Positions 1 through 12,803 of a stretch of DNA of 64,000 nucleotides are shown here, piece after piece. Where the stretch lies: assembly GCA_013365325.1 (NCBI GenBank), contig JABVXV010000034.1, forward strand, positions 335,842-399,841, in the 5' to 3' direction. Every line of letters starts with the position of its first letter. Within the stretch, counting starts at the first letter, position 1. A program made the position numbers and the translations under genes. The DNA comes from Dipetalonema caudispina. Lineage: Eukaryota; Nematoda; Chromadorea; Rhabditida; Onchocercidae. The notes under the pieces were generated by a model that did not search any database, was not told the DNA's origin, and worked only from the letters and a program-made list of their open reading frames with translations.

Positions 1-1705
1 GTATCATGAAGTTGGAGAATTGATGAAATAAAATTTGATAGGTTGGTGAGGCGAGAAAACAAAAATTGCAAGGCGTACAGTGTTATTTACATTTTAACCT
101 TTTTCTCAAATTTATTACATCAAATTTCATTATACATAGTTGACAGACTATTTGATGTTTTTCGAATTTTTGTCACTTTTTAAACTGTTCGTTTTGTTTC
201 TGTGATATTGCCATTTTTTTTTTTCAATTATTATTTTACAATTACAATAATTTTAATCAGCTTTTCAAATTTAAAATTCAGATCTAAAGATTATTCAATT
301 TTTTTACATTTATTTGTTTTGTCTTTTTCATTCTTTGGTTATACATCATATATTTGTCATCTTCGTTTGCTTTAAATTATCGATACTTTGCCTAAATGAT
401 GAAATAAAATTAAATAAAATACAACTTAATTGCTAATGATGAAAAATTAAAACAAAAAAGATAGATGGAAAAGAAATGTTGAGAAGAAAATAATGGAAAA
501 GAATGAAAGTATATGAAATAGCAATTTTTTTTTTTTTTTCGATAGATAAAATTTTCGAAAAACTTTTTGTTTTTCATAAATGTATCATAAATGATTGAAA
601 TTAGTCTAATAAAGCATTTGTTTGATTATTTAGACAAAGCAGGTTGATAACAATGATAATGTTGATAATGTTTAATAGTGTTTAAATCAAATAGGAAACA
701 AGTTTAAAAGGATAGAAAAGGAATGAATGCAAATGCATAATTTTAGGAGAGATACGATTATTACCAAATAAATTACTAATATCTCAGATATTATAAGTTC
801 AATTTTTTTTTTAATTTTACTACTTCAATTTTTAATCGAAAATACGAACCTCAAAAGTATTTCTTATCAAAAAATAGGTAGATAATGATTGATTTAGAAT
901 ATCAGGAGATAATGCGCTTTTTTTTCTTCTAATACAAAATATTTGAATACGAATATCCTAGAAGTTTTAAATGATGGTGATGATAATGATGATGATTGAT
1001 GATGATGATGATTATGGTGATGACTTTTCAATCTTTAGCATTGTCATCAGTGGTATTTACCGAAATCAGCAATGTAGAGAAGTTAGTTGAAAAAGAAATA
1101 CATTAACTGATAAGAAATTGTTGTAGAATTATTGGATCAATTTTTTGTTTAACATTCATTCATTTCTGATTTCAATTGTTGATACATATTTTTGTTGTAA
1201 TAGGTTGAAAATATTTCTAATTATTCTTATAGGCTAATAATATCACGATGTTATAGATTGATGTGTAATGAAACATTCTTTTGAATGCTTCAAGTAAGAT
1301 TTTCAAATGATTTACATCATCTGACAGGTTAGCTAATGCCATACAATTTCAATTCATCAATAGCTTGATGAGTAAATAGATTAAAGTAATTGATTAAACA
1401 AGTTAGATTATAAATTTCCGTGGAAGGTTAATGTTTAACTGTTTACAAGATGTCGTTGTATCAACAACAAATGACACATAAATATTCTATGTATAATCTT
1501 TCTTTTCCTGTAAGATTTAATAATGCATTTTTGTGCAATTAAACTATTTCAATAATTAGATTGATTATATGCATAGCAATGGTTTAGGAGATATGATCAT
1601 GTATTGGATCGGAATGATTTATTTATTAGTAGTTTAATTATTCGTTAATAAACAATTATTTTTGCCATGATACGATGATTGAAAATGATGATTGGATTTT
1701 AGAGT

Positions 1706-1906
1706 TTATTTGTTTATTTTTTTCTTAAATGTTGAAAGCTTTGCATATTTATATTGCTTATAATTATTCTTAATTACTTCATCACGAAGTCTTCTAATAT
1801 CATCAATTTGATAAATGTTTTTTCCATTAACTTTCAAGAAAAGATTGGAAAAAGAGAAGAGTGAAAAAAAGAGTAATAAGTAAAATTTCATGAACATTTT
1901 TTACAG
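1706..1906 (-). CDS. Candidate small secreted peptide, 63 aa
   Basis: A single open frame runs from an ATG at 1897 (second ATG at 1891) to a stop at 1706. The protein starts with a hydrophobic segment that looks like a signal peptide (MKFYLLLFF followed by more F, L and S). The mature part is polar and rich in K, R, D and Y, and ends in K-K-K-I-N-K. A TTTTTTAG acceptor sits about ten bases before the ATG, which would suit a trans-spliced leader. I recognise no family and see no classical Gly-basic amidation sites. Chance ORFs of this length are common in such AT-rich DNA, so this is a candidate only. Confidence 0.3.
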
Positions 1907-4900
1907 CTAAAAAAATCGTTTGTTTTTTTTTTTTTTCTTTTTTTGTCCGAATCATGTAAATTATGCCAAAGTGATTTCGTATTTCCTTTCAAAGAAACTA
2001 CTTGTGGTAAGATTTTTGGCATATTCATTTCTTTTCATCGTTCGTTGTTAATTCAATCAAATTTTCTTTCAATAAACTTTTAAATTTTGCCAATTTATGG
2101 TCTATTTCTTTTATGTGTCCAAAATGAGCAATGCAAGTTTTCCGATTATTTTCTTTTTCCTTTACCACAATTTCATTTTTACCAGTTGCATATATTTTAA
2201 TGATTTGATGGTTAGTTTCAACAATTTCCTTATTTTAAACTTAAACCATCATAGACTGGTATTTTTCTTTTTATAAGATGATTAACATTCAGTACATTCT
2301 TTTCGACAAAATTCATTAACCTTTACTTACTTGTTTGTTGCATGATAAATTTCTTCGTAATACTTTTTGAAAATATCATTTATGATATTGATTAGATTAT
2401 AATTTTAATTAGCAATACTGGATTGTATTGAAATTTTTGCATCTTTCATTCTACCATCAACGAATGCCAAATTAAAATAATATTGAGTACAAGTTTTACT
2501 CATAAATCATGAAAAAAAAAAAAATGGAAAAAAGATTTCGAAAAAATTGTTCAAGTTTTTACGTGATATACTCTCTAAAATACACTTTTTGCTCCTCATT
2601 GTTAAGATGAATAATAAAAATAATTTTGAAAGTTATTCTTTTCTTCTCTATTAATTTTTTGTGATTTTTAAAAAAATTAAAATTTTTCGTTTTTCTTTTC
2701 AAAATTTCTTGCATTAATTCATCATGTCATTAATTCTTTGTTTTAACTAAGAAGTTTAAAAAAAAAAAAGCAATTTCACCCGTACATTTTATTGAATTTA
2801 TGTCGGTCAAAATTTGAAAATGAATTCATCTAAATAAAAAGACAGGAATTTCTCTTGTTCAAATGCAATGAAGTTTTCGTTGTTTTTCTTCATTTTTTTG
2901 ACCATTTAAAGTTTTCTTAAAAATATAATCAACAGGGTTTTTTTAAATTAGAATCAATTTTATTCTTTTTTTTTAGATCTCTCAAAAAATATTAATGATG
3001 ACATTTTATAGCTAAAAAAAGTATCAGTAGAAGAGGTCAATCCTTAGAATTCTTTTGAAATATTCATATGGCACTTCTGATGATCAAACGATAAAAATTA
3101 TTGACAATTAGCTGAATTGGAGCAATTCGTATTTATTTTAGGAGAATCAGCGGAATTTTTTATTGAATTCTACAAAAATGAAACATACAATCCACTTAAT
3201 TAATTACAGCAAGCTTATTCTGTTAATTTTTTTTCACTACAGCAATGTACTTTTTTTTAATTTAACAATTTCGGTTAATTTTGCCCTAAGTATTTCAAAA
3301 AATATTTGAAATCAAAAGTGTGCAAATGTCCGCAAATTTGTTTAGAATTATATCAAATGGAAAAGAATTGGTACATGAAATCATTCAACCTTGATTTATA
3401 AATGATTATAAAAAGCTCTCAAAAATCTTTTTTACATTTCAGAAAATTTTTCAACCTATCATTTGTAATTTAACATCTCCGTTTTTTTTTTTTTTTTCTA
3501 TTTACGAGTATTAATGTTTTATCAACCGTTCAATAGTAAACGGATTGAAAGGATTTCTTGAATTTCGAAATTATAATTTTGATTGTTGTGGAATCAGAGT
3601 CATATTTTGAAAACTTTACGAATATAAGTTAAATTGAATTTTACTCATAATAATCGGTAAATATCATTTCAAAAAGAAGTTTTTGCATAACTTTTCTGGA
3701 TTCTTTATAAATATTTAATACTAATATACTAATTTTCATTAATTGAATTTTGCTACATTGTATTTATCTGAACTTTTCGAAATCTTTATTATTTAATCGA
3801 TATCTTAGGATCTTTACCAATTATATGTTTTAATTAATTTTCACAATCCTTCTTTCTTCTTTCATTGCAAAATTACAAAGCGCTAATTTGATAAGTGTCA
3901 TTTTGAGAATTTTTTTTAGAGGAAGTAAAATTAGTACCAAATAATATCTTCTTTGAAATTTTTGAAATATTTCAAACGAAGATCATCCATAAACGAAAAT
4001 TTCCGTGATTAGCTGTGATAATTCATCTTTGATTGATTGTTTAGAACATACATATTTAATTTGTCTAAAATATAAGCCATTTATTACTACAACTTTGGTA
4101 AAATATTTTAGTAATATTTTTTTCTTTTTACAAAATGCTACGTATTTCCAATTGAGCTCTTTTTAACTTTATATTTTTATTTAAAAAAAAAAAAAAATTG
4201 TTCTTTTTGTGTAGAAGAATATAAATGTATTGGCTAGGAATGGAAAAGTGATGTTTAATGTTTGAAAATAGTGCAATTGAATGATAGTAACAAAATGAAT
4301 TGAATTGAATTAAATTGTCTCAACAATAAAAGAGCAAAGCAAACGGGTTTGATTTGTTTAAATTGAAGCATTACAATAAAATGCAAAATTAATTCATAGA
4401 ATTACGAAAAAATTATGAAATTTCAATAATAAGCTTTTTTCGGTAATTCAAAAATTTTGCATTGCAAAAAATTTGCTTAAAAATTTCTCTTATTAATTTG
4501 AATTAAAAATAAGAATTCAATAAGTATATTCTATAGCTTATTTCAGGTAGAAAATGGGTTTTACAGGAAAGTGAACAAAAGATTTCTTGAAGAAAGATAA
4601 AAGTAGATGAAAGTACCGGAAATAATCATTGTATTAGTCATCAGTAAAAATTTTCGATAAGATGGGTAAATGTATTATTCCGCATTATCAAATATCATTT
4701 CTTCATTCATTGTAACATCCATTGTTATTATCACAGCCTATTCTTGGTGAAATGATGAAAATCTCTTTCCAAAATCTCTCAAATTTTATCATAATCAGTG
4801 CTATCTAACAAGGAAAAAAGATGTTAGAGAATGATAGAATGATGATAATGATAATAATTAATGATAATAGTGGTGTAATCGTCTTTTCAAATTATCCCAG

Positions 4901-5490
4901 CAATATTCCTTATCTATAATAAATCATTTTCAAATATTAGTAATAAAACTTTCGCCATAACTTAACATCTTAAGAGTTTCTCACATTTTTAATGTTCATG
5001 CTTAATTTATTAGTAAATAGAATTGGAATAATTGATAGCGAATCTTATACATTCCATACAATCTATGGTACTATTAATATTTTAATTATAATTAGGAAAA
5101 TTGTTTCATCGTGATATTCGTCTTCTAATGAAATTATGGCATTTTATTACTTAATTATTCAATAATTCAATTGTTCATCTTCGTATTTCTTGCATATTAT
5201 TTTCACGATTTGCAACAAAGATTGCTATTTTGATACTATGAAAAAAGTTAGCTTACATTTAATCACCTATTTTATTTTTCTCCATCTTTCATAATTACAT
5301 CCAACTTATTTAAAAGAATTCAATTTATTTCATTTATACTTTCCCTTTCCGTATTATAATCCATTTTCAATCCTATCTTTTCCACTAATTTGAGCTTTTT
5401 AAAACGCATTATTTTGTGTGAAAAATCAAAAGATGGATAATAGAGGAAAACGTTTTCTTATAATTATCATTACCTTGATTGCTATCATTA

Positions 5491-5491
5491 A

Positions 5492-5530
<39 letters not shown>
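5491..5530. repeat. (CAT)n microsatellite
   Basis: About thirteen uninterrupted CAT units. They create an artificial poly-isoleucine reading frame on the plus strand. Confidence 0.9.
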
Positions 5531-6573
5531 TACCAACATCATCACTGCAACTACTACTACGATCAACAGCACCCATTTAACAAATCACATCACAGATATT
5601 ATCAACCAGTTCTTCGGAACGTTACGACCAACTATGCGCACCCACTCCTCAGAAAGTTGAAAGCGGTAAAACTTCTCAGGCAATAAATGCGAAAGACTTG
5701 AATTTTCTTCTCTTTCCCGTATTACCCCTTTATTCTCGTCTTTTACATATTTTACCTCTAATTTTTCACAATTCTAGAATAGTTCGTTTAGTTTTTCTCT
5801 TTATTTCCGAATATGATTTAAGCATTTTTATTGCTAACTTGCTTACAACTTTGCGTTAAAACGAATTATATTTTGTCATTTGTGCAATAAATAAATTTCT
5901 TAAAGAATATTTGAGATGCCATATTCGTTTTTCACTCGTTTCATTTCATTTCATTTCATTTTTATTTCCATCATTATCGCCGTATGATCATTTTTTGCAT
6001 TTTCAATGGCACTGAAAATGTTTCAGTGAGACATTGAACCATGATCATTTGTTGGTTAAGTTTTATAAATCATCTCTGAAGTTATCCGGAATCTCTACTT
6101 GAAATGTATCTCTTTCCGGAAATGTTCACAACATATCTAACTGTCTCCCAATCTTCACCCGATCTTATCACATCATGATAAATTGTAACAACTGATATCT
6201 ATGATTATCATCTTAAAATATATCTCAATAATCGTTATCTGGAAGCAGTTAATTTTTTTATTTGCATAAACTATCCAATACTAATCGTATTATTATGTTA
6301 TTGTAAAATAATTGTCGTTTCCTTCTATCTCATTTCAATTTTAATTTGTTATAAAAGTGTTAAATATTCATTTAATTAGCAGAAGAGAAGACAATTTATC
6401 ACTCCAACTTTCTTCTTTCTTACTTTTTATTCTTTTATTTTTTCACATAACTCTCCGCAATAAAATTTTCCGAACAACTCATAGATATGTTTTGACATGC
6501 ATGTTTGAAAAAATTTTCCAACGTAATTTCAATTATATTTCAAAGTTTGAGAATCTCTGAACTATTATTACTG

Positions 6574-6575
<2 letters not shown>

Positions 6576-6670
<95 letters not shown>

Positions 6671-6699
6671 TATCATTATTATTATTATTATTATTATTA
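6576..6699. repeat. (ATT)n microsatellite
   Basis: A nearly perfect run of ATT units with a few interruptions near 6665-6675. It produces poly-Leu and poly-Asn reading frames on opposite strands that are not genes. Confidence 0.95.
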
Positions 6700-7285
6700 G
6701 TTAGTATCAGCACTATTACTGTTATTATCGTTTTTCGATCGGAGAAATTATTCATTGTTTATCAGTTATGTAATACAAATCAAAGATAATATAATCTCCT
6801 CAATTTGAAACTCATTAATAGTAAGTAACAATCAAAGTAATGATCATACATAATTCGTTTTATTTGCTATCATCATTATATTCATTATAATCATTTTATT
6901 ATCATCTCAAATTTTGTTACTCTTATTTTTACAATTTAATAGCATATGATAATCACTACAACCATTATTATCACACTATCAATATTTCAGTTTTTATTAT
7001 AATCATGATTATAGTAGAATATGGGATAATTTCACCATTAAGGCCAATATTACAAATTACAAATCTAACAATGAGAGATGGAATTTTCGGATCGAAAGTA
7101 AAGGCCATAATTAAATCAAATTAAAGGATGGAAAAAAAAAGTGAGAAAAATGAAAGAAATAGATTGTTTATTACTATCCATCGTCATTTTCATGCTCTAT
7201 CATTAGATATTTCGATGACGGGTTTTGATTTCTTATTTCCTCTATCCGACAATTTTAAAATCAACACTTATGATTTAGTACGGTA

Positions 7286-7290
<5 letters not shown>

Positions 7291-7316
<26 letters not shown>
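7291..7316. repeat. (CT)n microsatellite
   Basis: Thirteen consecutive CT units in otherwise unremarkable AT-rich sequence. Confidence 0.9.
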
Positions 7317-10300
7317 TCATCTACATCTTCATGTTATCATTTTTATCACAAATCTAATATTAGAAATAGAAAAGTTCATAGATATCATGTAAAACTATCG
7401 TAACAAATTTTATTTCCAATATATTTTATTTTCCACTTTTCATTTCAACTTGCTGCATAATGAAAATGTTTTAAAAAGCGGTTTTTTTTTCTTTTTGGAC
7501 TTACTTTTTTTAAGTCGTATTTTTCTTTTGCTTTCTTTGACAGTAATTAATTAGTTGTATCGTATTAAAACCAATGAAAAGGAATAAATAAAATGAAATT
7601 TGCTTGAACTCCGTCGTTTTCTCTTCTGCTTCTGAACTTTTTCTTTTTACAATTTTCACAATTTTGTTATGCTTTGATGATAAACTGGTTTATTGGAAGT
7701 TCACTCAAATATCATTCTTACCCACAAATGTTCAGTTTTTTTTTTTTTCCCAATTTTTTTAATGCATAAATCTATGACTTTCTTCCTAAATATTTCAAAT
7801 ATTTGCAAATTTAACAAATAATTTCTTTTTAATTTTATTCATTTAATGAGAAAAGTGACGAATTATTCAAATTCTATTGATGATTATATCAATGGAATTA
7901 ATGTGACCATAAAAATATTTCAGTGATAATTTAAAGTAATATCAATGAATGTAGCAAAATAAAGAAAGTTGATGAGAATGTATTCTATCATGAACTTTTC
8001 GGCAAGGTTTTGCTCGTATCATTGACTTTTCGGCATGCATGTATAATTGGATGAGAAGTAAAAGTATGCGATGACAAATGCTAATTATTAGCGTCAGATA
8101 TTCTTTTTTCTATTCAACTTTTTCAGAACTTCAGCATATTCCAGTTATTATCTTAGTTAATTTTCACTTTTTAATTCGACAAATACCATCAATTCTAGCT
8201 TATTGATAAACTTTTTAAATAATGCATAAACAATAAAATAGGTAATCAAATGAATAAATTGAAGTAATCGTTGTTTGAAGTAATTCTTCAATAGCATTAT
8301 GATAATATTACACAATGATTGAGGATATTGTCGAGGCAATTTAAAAAAAAAAAAGACAGAGAAGAGAAATTTACGGAATTATTTACTTAACAACTTTTGA
8401 AGTAATTAGTAACGCTATACAATTACATCCTACATAGGGCTTTTTTTTTTTCCCCAGAAAAAATATTTTATTGTAAAAAAATTTAACTTTGATTTTTGAG
8501 ATGTACAAATTAGGTACATGATGAGTACTACATGAATTTCTCTTCGCATTTATTTGATTTATTTATTCCCGTTCAATGATTATAGTAGTATAATGATTAC
8601 AATTAATTAAGGCAGATAGTATTCGTGATATAATTATCATTTTATTTCCATTTCTTGATGCAATACGATGCGTTTCTTATCATAAAATTAATGATAATAT
8701 TTGTAATGAATTTAATTATAGCTTAAATTACAGGACAAAGGTCATCTTCCCATCAACATTATTCATTTTCTGCCCTCTTATTTGGGATTGTCCCTGACAA
8801 AATTATATCGTGCAGAAAAATAAAAAAAAATTGATTGGAAATTTGACAAGGAAAAAGAAGGAGAAGAAATTATTGGATTTACTTATTGTCGTGTGAATAT
8901 TTCTTTCGATCAGAATTGTACTAAAAATATTTTGCATAATTAGGGGGAAATTTTGTTGGAGAAAGAGTGGAAATCAATTATTGGAATAGTAATCAATACA
9001 ATATACAACATTAGCAATAGCAATGAAAATTTACACCGAAAGGTGTACGACAGCACAAAAATTAACAATTCCAATTTATAAGGTTAGTTTGTATTTTTTT
9101 TTTTTTCTAGAAGTACGGGAAAGTATCAAGCATAGAATAGAAGAATGGAATAGAAGAATTAAATAATAGAATAAAATGAACAAAAATAGGGCGTTATTTA
9201 ACATATTTATCTTTCATATCAAATAAGCTTAGTATAATTATTAAGCTAATTTCTCCGTATTTTAATTAGATTTATTTCTGACAAGCATACTTACATAGTA
9301 TATTATTAGCAAACTTTTTTAATAAAATCATTACAAAAAATCCATCCATAATCATATTCAAATTATTCATGTCATTTGTGTTCAAAATTTATCCTTAATT
9401 TTATTTCACCTATGTAACAATTATTTCTTTACTCCAATATTTCATATTTCAATCTGTTTAGAAATAAATCCAAATCTATGGATTTCAAATTTTGAATTTT
9501 AAAATTTCTGATTAAAAAAAAAAAAACGCCAAACAAAAAATCTGCTATTACTTGTTTGTGAACGGAATGATAGGTAAGAAATTCACTGATACCTTAATTA
9601 TGAGGATGGACATCTTGTTTTTCTTATCACTTATAATCTTGAATTTGATCATTCACTGATATGTATCGATCACTGATAGCATGCATTCATAAAAAGATGT
9701 TTGATATGATAATGTTTTGAAATATTTCTTTCAATAATAGTTTCTCTTAATAAAATTATCGTTGATTTAAAATTATTACGCTTTTGATGTGTGAATAAGA
9801 AGTGATAGAATTTCTTTTCTTAGCTTACTTGAAATTTCTATTAATTATTTATTACTATATTCCAACATTTTCAAATTCTTATCATTATCAAACTCTTTGA
9901 TTAGATCAAATTTTATGCTAAAAATCAACCATATCGTTGTATTAACATTTTTATGATCTAAAAAGGATCCATTTATTCTTCTCTTAACAAATTCCATTTT
10001 TGTGCCATCATTTCTAACCACAATGTCTTCATTTTTGTCAGATGTGGAAAAAAAAAATGTGGAAGAGAGGACATTTTCTCTTAAAAGAAAAGAAGGAAAA
10101 ACTACATCTTTTCAAACTGGTTTTTCTTTTTTTTTTTTTTTTTAAATTCTTAGTTCACCAAAAATTGTCAATACATACCATTGGGTATTTCCACAGTATC
10201 AGATACATACATGCATGCATATATATGCACAACTTAATACAAAATACATATACAAACTCATATGATATAATAAAATTTACTTTAACAAAATATTTGATAA

Positions 10301-11286
10301 TACTTTAACATAAAATTTAAAAAAAAAAAAAAGTGAAAAAAAGGAAGTAAAATAAACTAAATTGAAAATTAAAGCAAAGATGAAAAATGAATGATAATCT
10401 AAAAAGAGAGAGAATAAAAATACATGTTAAGGTATATTTTTATTAACAAATAAAATATATTAGTATCATAAATGTTCATATTATAGAATGTAACTTTATA
10501 GCAAGTAATAATTATCCGATAAATTACATGATAAGCAAATTGATAAGATGAATAAATGATGATAGTTGAATTGAGGTTAGCTTTAGCTGTCAACATAATT
10601 ATACAGAAAATCATAATTAAATAGAAAATAACAATTAAAGTACCTAAATAAGAGATAATATTAAAATAAAATGAAGTAATCGTACCTTATTGAATTAAGG
10701 AAAGTTTTTTTTTTTTGAATTGAAAGAACTTTCTATTTAAGGAAATGAAAATTGAACATAAATAAGTTATATATTTGTCGATAGGCTAAAAATTTTTTTT
10801 TTTTTTTTTATGTTTGGAAGAAAGAGTAATCCTTTAATGGATAAGTATTACTTAGTTATTGTTCATTTATAGTTTATTTTTACCACATCTCTTACAATTA
10901 ATTACTTTTTCTATAATTTTACTATAATTAATTCTTGGCTTATTTGAAAATTTCTGATGAAATAAATGGATATTATTTACATATCAAATTGCAAATATTT
11001 AAATCAAAATTGAAGGATTAAAAGTTTATTGTTATTAATAATGTAACTGAGTTATTTTATACTAATTACTTCACTTGCATATGGATTTATTCATTGATGG
11101 ATATTAAATCTTCCTATTATTTATTTCTCTCCCTTTATCATTCTTTCCTTCTTCTCTCTCTCTCCCTCTCTTTTATGAGTAGGTCGGTATTACTCATATA
11201 AATAGGTTAAATAGCTCGAAGATAATACTTATCCAACGGAATACAAAAGATTATATAAATTTTTCAAACTAAAGCATTTATCGAAT

Positions 11287-11674
11287 TAAAATTATTATCT
11301 ATATCATAGTTATCATTAATGTTATCACAATATAAAATTATTATCTATATCATAGTTATCATTAATGTTATCACAATATAAAATTATTATCTATATCATA
11401 GTTATCANNNNNNNNNNNNNNNNNNNNNNNNNNNNNNNNNNNNNNNNNNNNNNNNNNNNNNNNNNNNNNNNNNNNNNNNNNNNNNNNNNNNNNNNNNNNN
11501 NNNNNNNTCATAGTTATCATTAATGTTATCACAATATAAAATTATTATCTATATCATAGTTATCATTAATGTTATCACAATATAAAATTATTATCTATAT
11601 CATAGTTATCATTAATGTTATCACAATATAAAATTATTATCTATATCATAGTTATCATTAATGTTATCACAATA
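11287..11674. repeat. 46-bp tandem satellite, interrupted by a gap
   Basis: A 46-bp unit beginning TAAAATTATTATC and containing CATAGTTATCATTAATG is repeated head to tail. About 2.6 copies precede the gap and 3.6 follow it, with no differences I could see between copies. The flanks are not in register with a 100-base gap: the phase before and after would need a gap of 34 modulo 46. The true array length is therefore unknown. Confidence 0.95.
11408..11507. other. Assembly gap (100 N)
   Basis: Exactly 100 Ns, the usual placeholder for a gap of unknown size, placed inside the 46-bp satellite. It is an assembly feature. Confidence 0.99.
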
Positions 11675-12103
11675 ATTATTATCCCATAATTACTATTATT
11701 TGTAATCGTTATTATTTTTGTATATTTGATCGAAATTGTAATAATTTTCTCATCATAATAATTTCTATTTTGTTATTCTCTTCTTTTTTCATCAAATGTT
11801 TACATTACTTATCTTTTATATCAATCAATACAAGAAAAAAATTTCTTGTACTTTGTGCTTGATAAACTGCACTGATCGTTGTGAAAGATTTCAATAAATA
11901 TTGGTTAGATCTAATGTATTATCATCAATAAAGATTGAAATAGCCTATATAAAAAAGCATAATTAATTACTAATTAATATTTATAACTAATTTCACGTCA
12001 AATTGATAATGAACATTACAAAGGTTTTTAATTAGAAATGTTTGCACCATTTATTTCATTAATGATTTTTCGGCATAATAATGTTTCAGATACCTTTTTT
12101 TTT

Positions 12104-12106
12104 TTA

Positions 12107-12137
<31 letters not shown>

Positions 12138-12142
12138 TTCTT
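12104..12142. repeat. (CT)n-rich low-complexity tract
   Basis: An imperfect TCTC run. On the minus strand it encodes an Arg-Glu alternation inside a spurious 147-codon ORF. Confidence 0.85.
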
Positions 12143-12803
12143 TATTAGAAAACAAATTAGAGGACAGGATCAATGTTATCATTACAAGAATAGAAGTGGA
12201 AAGAGTTAAAATTATTTTAATTTGGTGTACATTTTTGAAATTGCTTCTTGCTGCTATAGCTATTTTTTGGTTATTAGTTTTAAAACTACAACAATATAAT
12301 CTGTATATTATTAATACATTTATCAGCATTATCATTATTATCATTACATTCCATTTAGTCACCATTATTATCTCTATTATGCTCCATTTTATCACTGTTA
12401 TTGGCTTTATCAATTCTTCTACCATCCTTAGATATGATCTTATCATCTCTATCACTACCGTTATCAGTTTCTCTTCATCATCTTGATTTTCCATGAACTG
12501 ACCATTCTTAAAATGACTTTTTTCAATGCTTGTTCCCTTTTGATATCATTCTGCCGTAGAAAAGTATTGAAATGTTAATGATGCTTAATAATTTTTGATC
12601 GATCAATAATAATTAACATTAATGATTCCAAGTATTGTAAATTCATCGATATAAAGAACACTGAAATTTTTGGAAAAATATTGTTATCATAATTCTATTT
12701 CAATTTTCATTTTAAATTAACAAATTCGTCACTATATATCATTAATTATTTTAATGCTGTCTAATATTTTGAAAATACTGTTTTTTTTCTTTTTTTTTTT
12801 CAG

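Larger units (their letters stand above)
1..12803. other. Gene-poor AT-rich left region
   Basis: No conserved gene is recognised here on either strand. The sequence is very AT-rich with many poly-A and poly-T runs, microsatellites and one interrupted satellite array, each listed separately. The only ORF considered is the small one at 1706-1906. The Patched gene that begins at 12804 lacks an initiator, so part of this region may be its promoter and first intron. A very weak candidate first exon is an ATG at 7071 followed by nine codons and a GTAAAG donor at 7098; its phase fits the exon at 12804, but its shortness makes chance likely. Confidence 0.6.

Noticed and set aside
5418..5660. 80-codon ORF rich in Ile and Thr
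   Set aside because: It is built on the CAT microsatellite, with no domain or splice context.
6505..6789. Poly-Leu and poly-Asn ORFs on opposite strands
   Set aside because: They are direct products of the ATT microsatellite.
8157..8339. 60-codon minus-strand hydrophobic ORF
   Set aside because: Its first codon is TTG and there is no ATG near the start; composition is purely AT-driven.
12051..12494. 147-codon minus-strand ORF with an ATG start
   Set aside because: It consists of ATT/ATC-derived Ile/Met/Val stretches and an Arg-Glu run from the CT repeat. The opposite strand is also open for 96 codons, so it is low-complexity.
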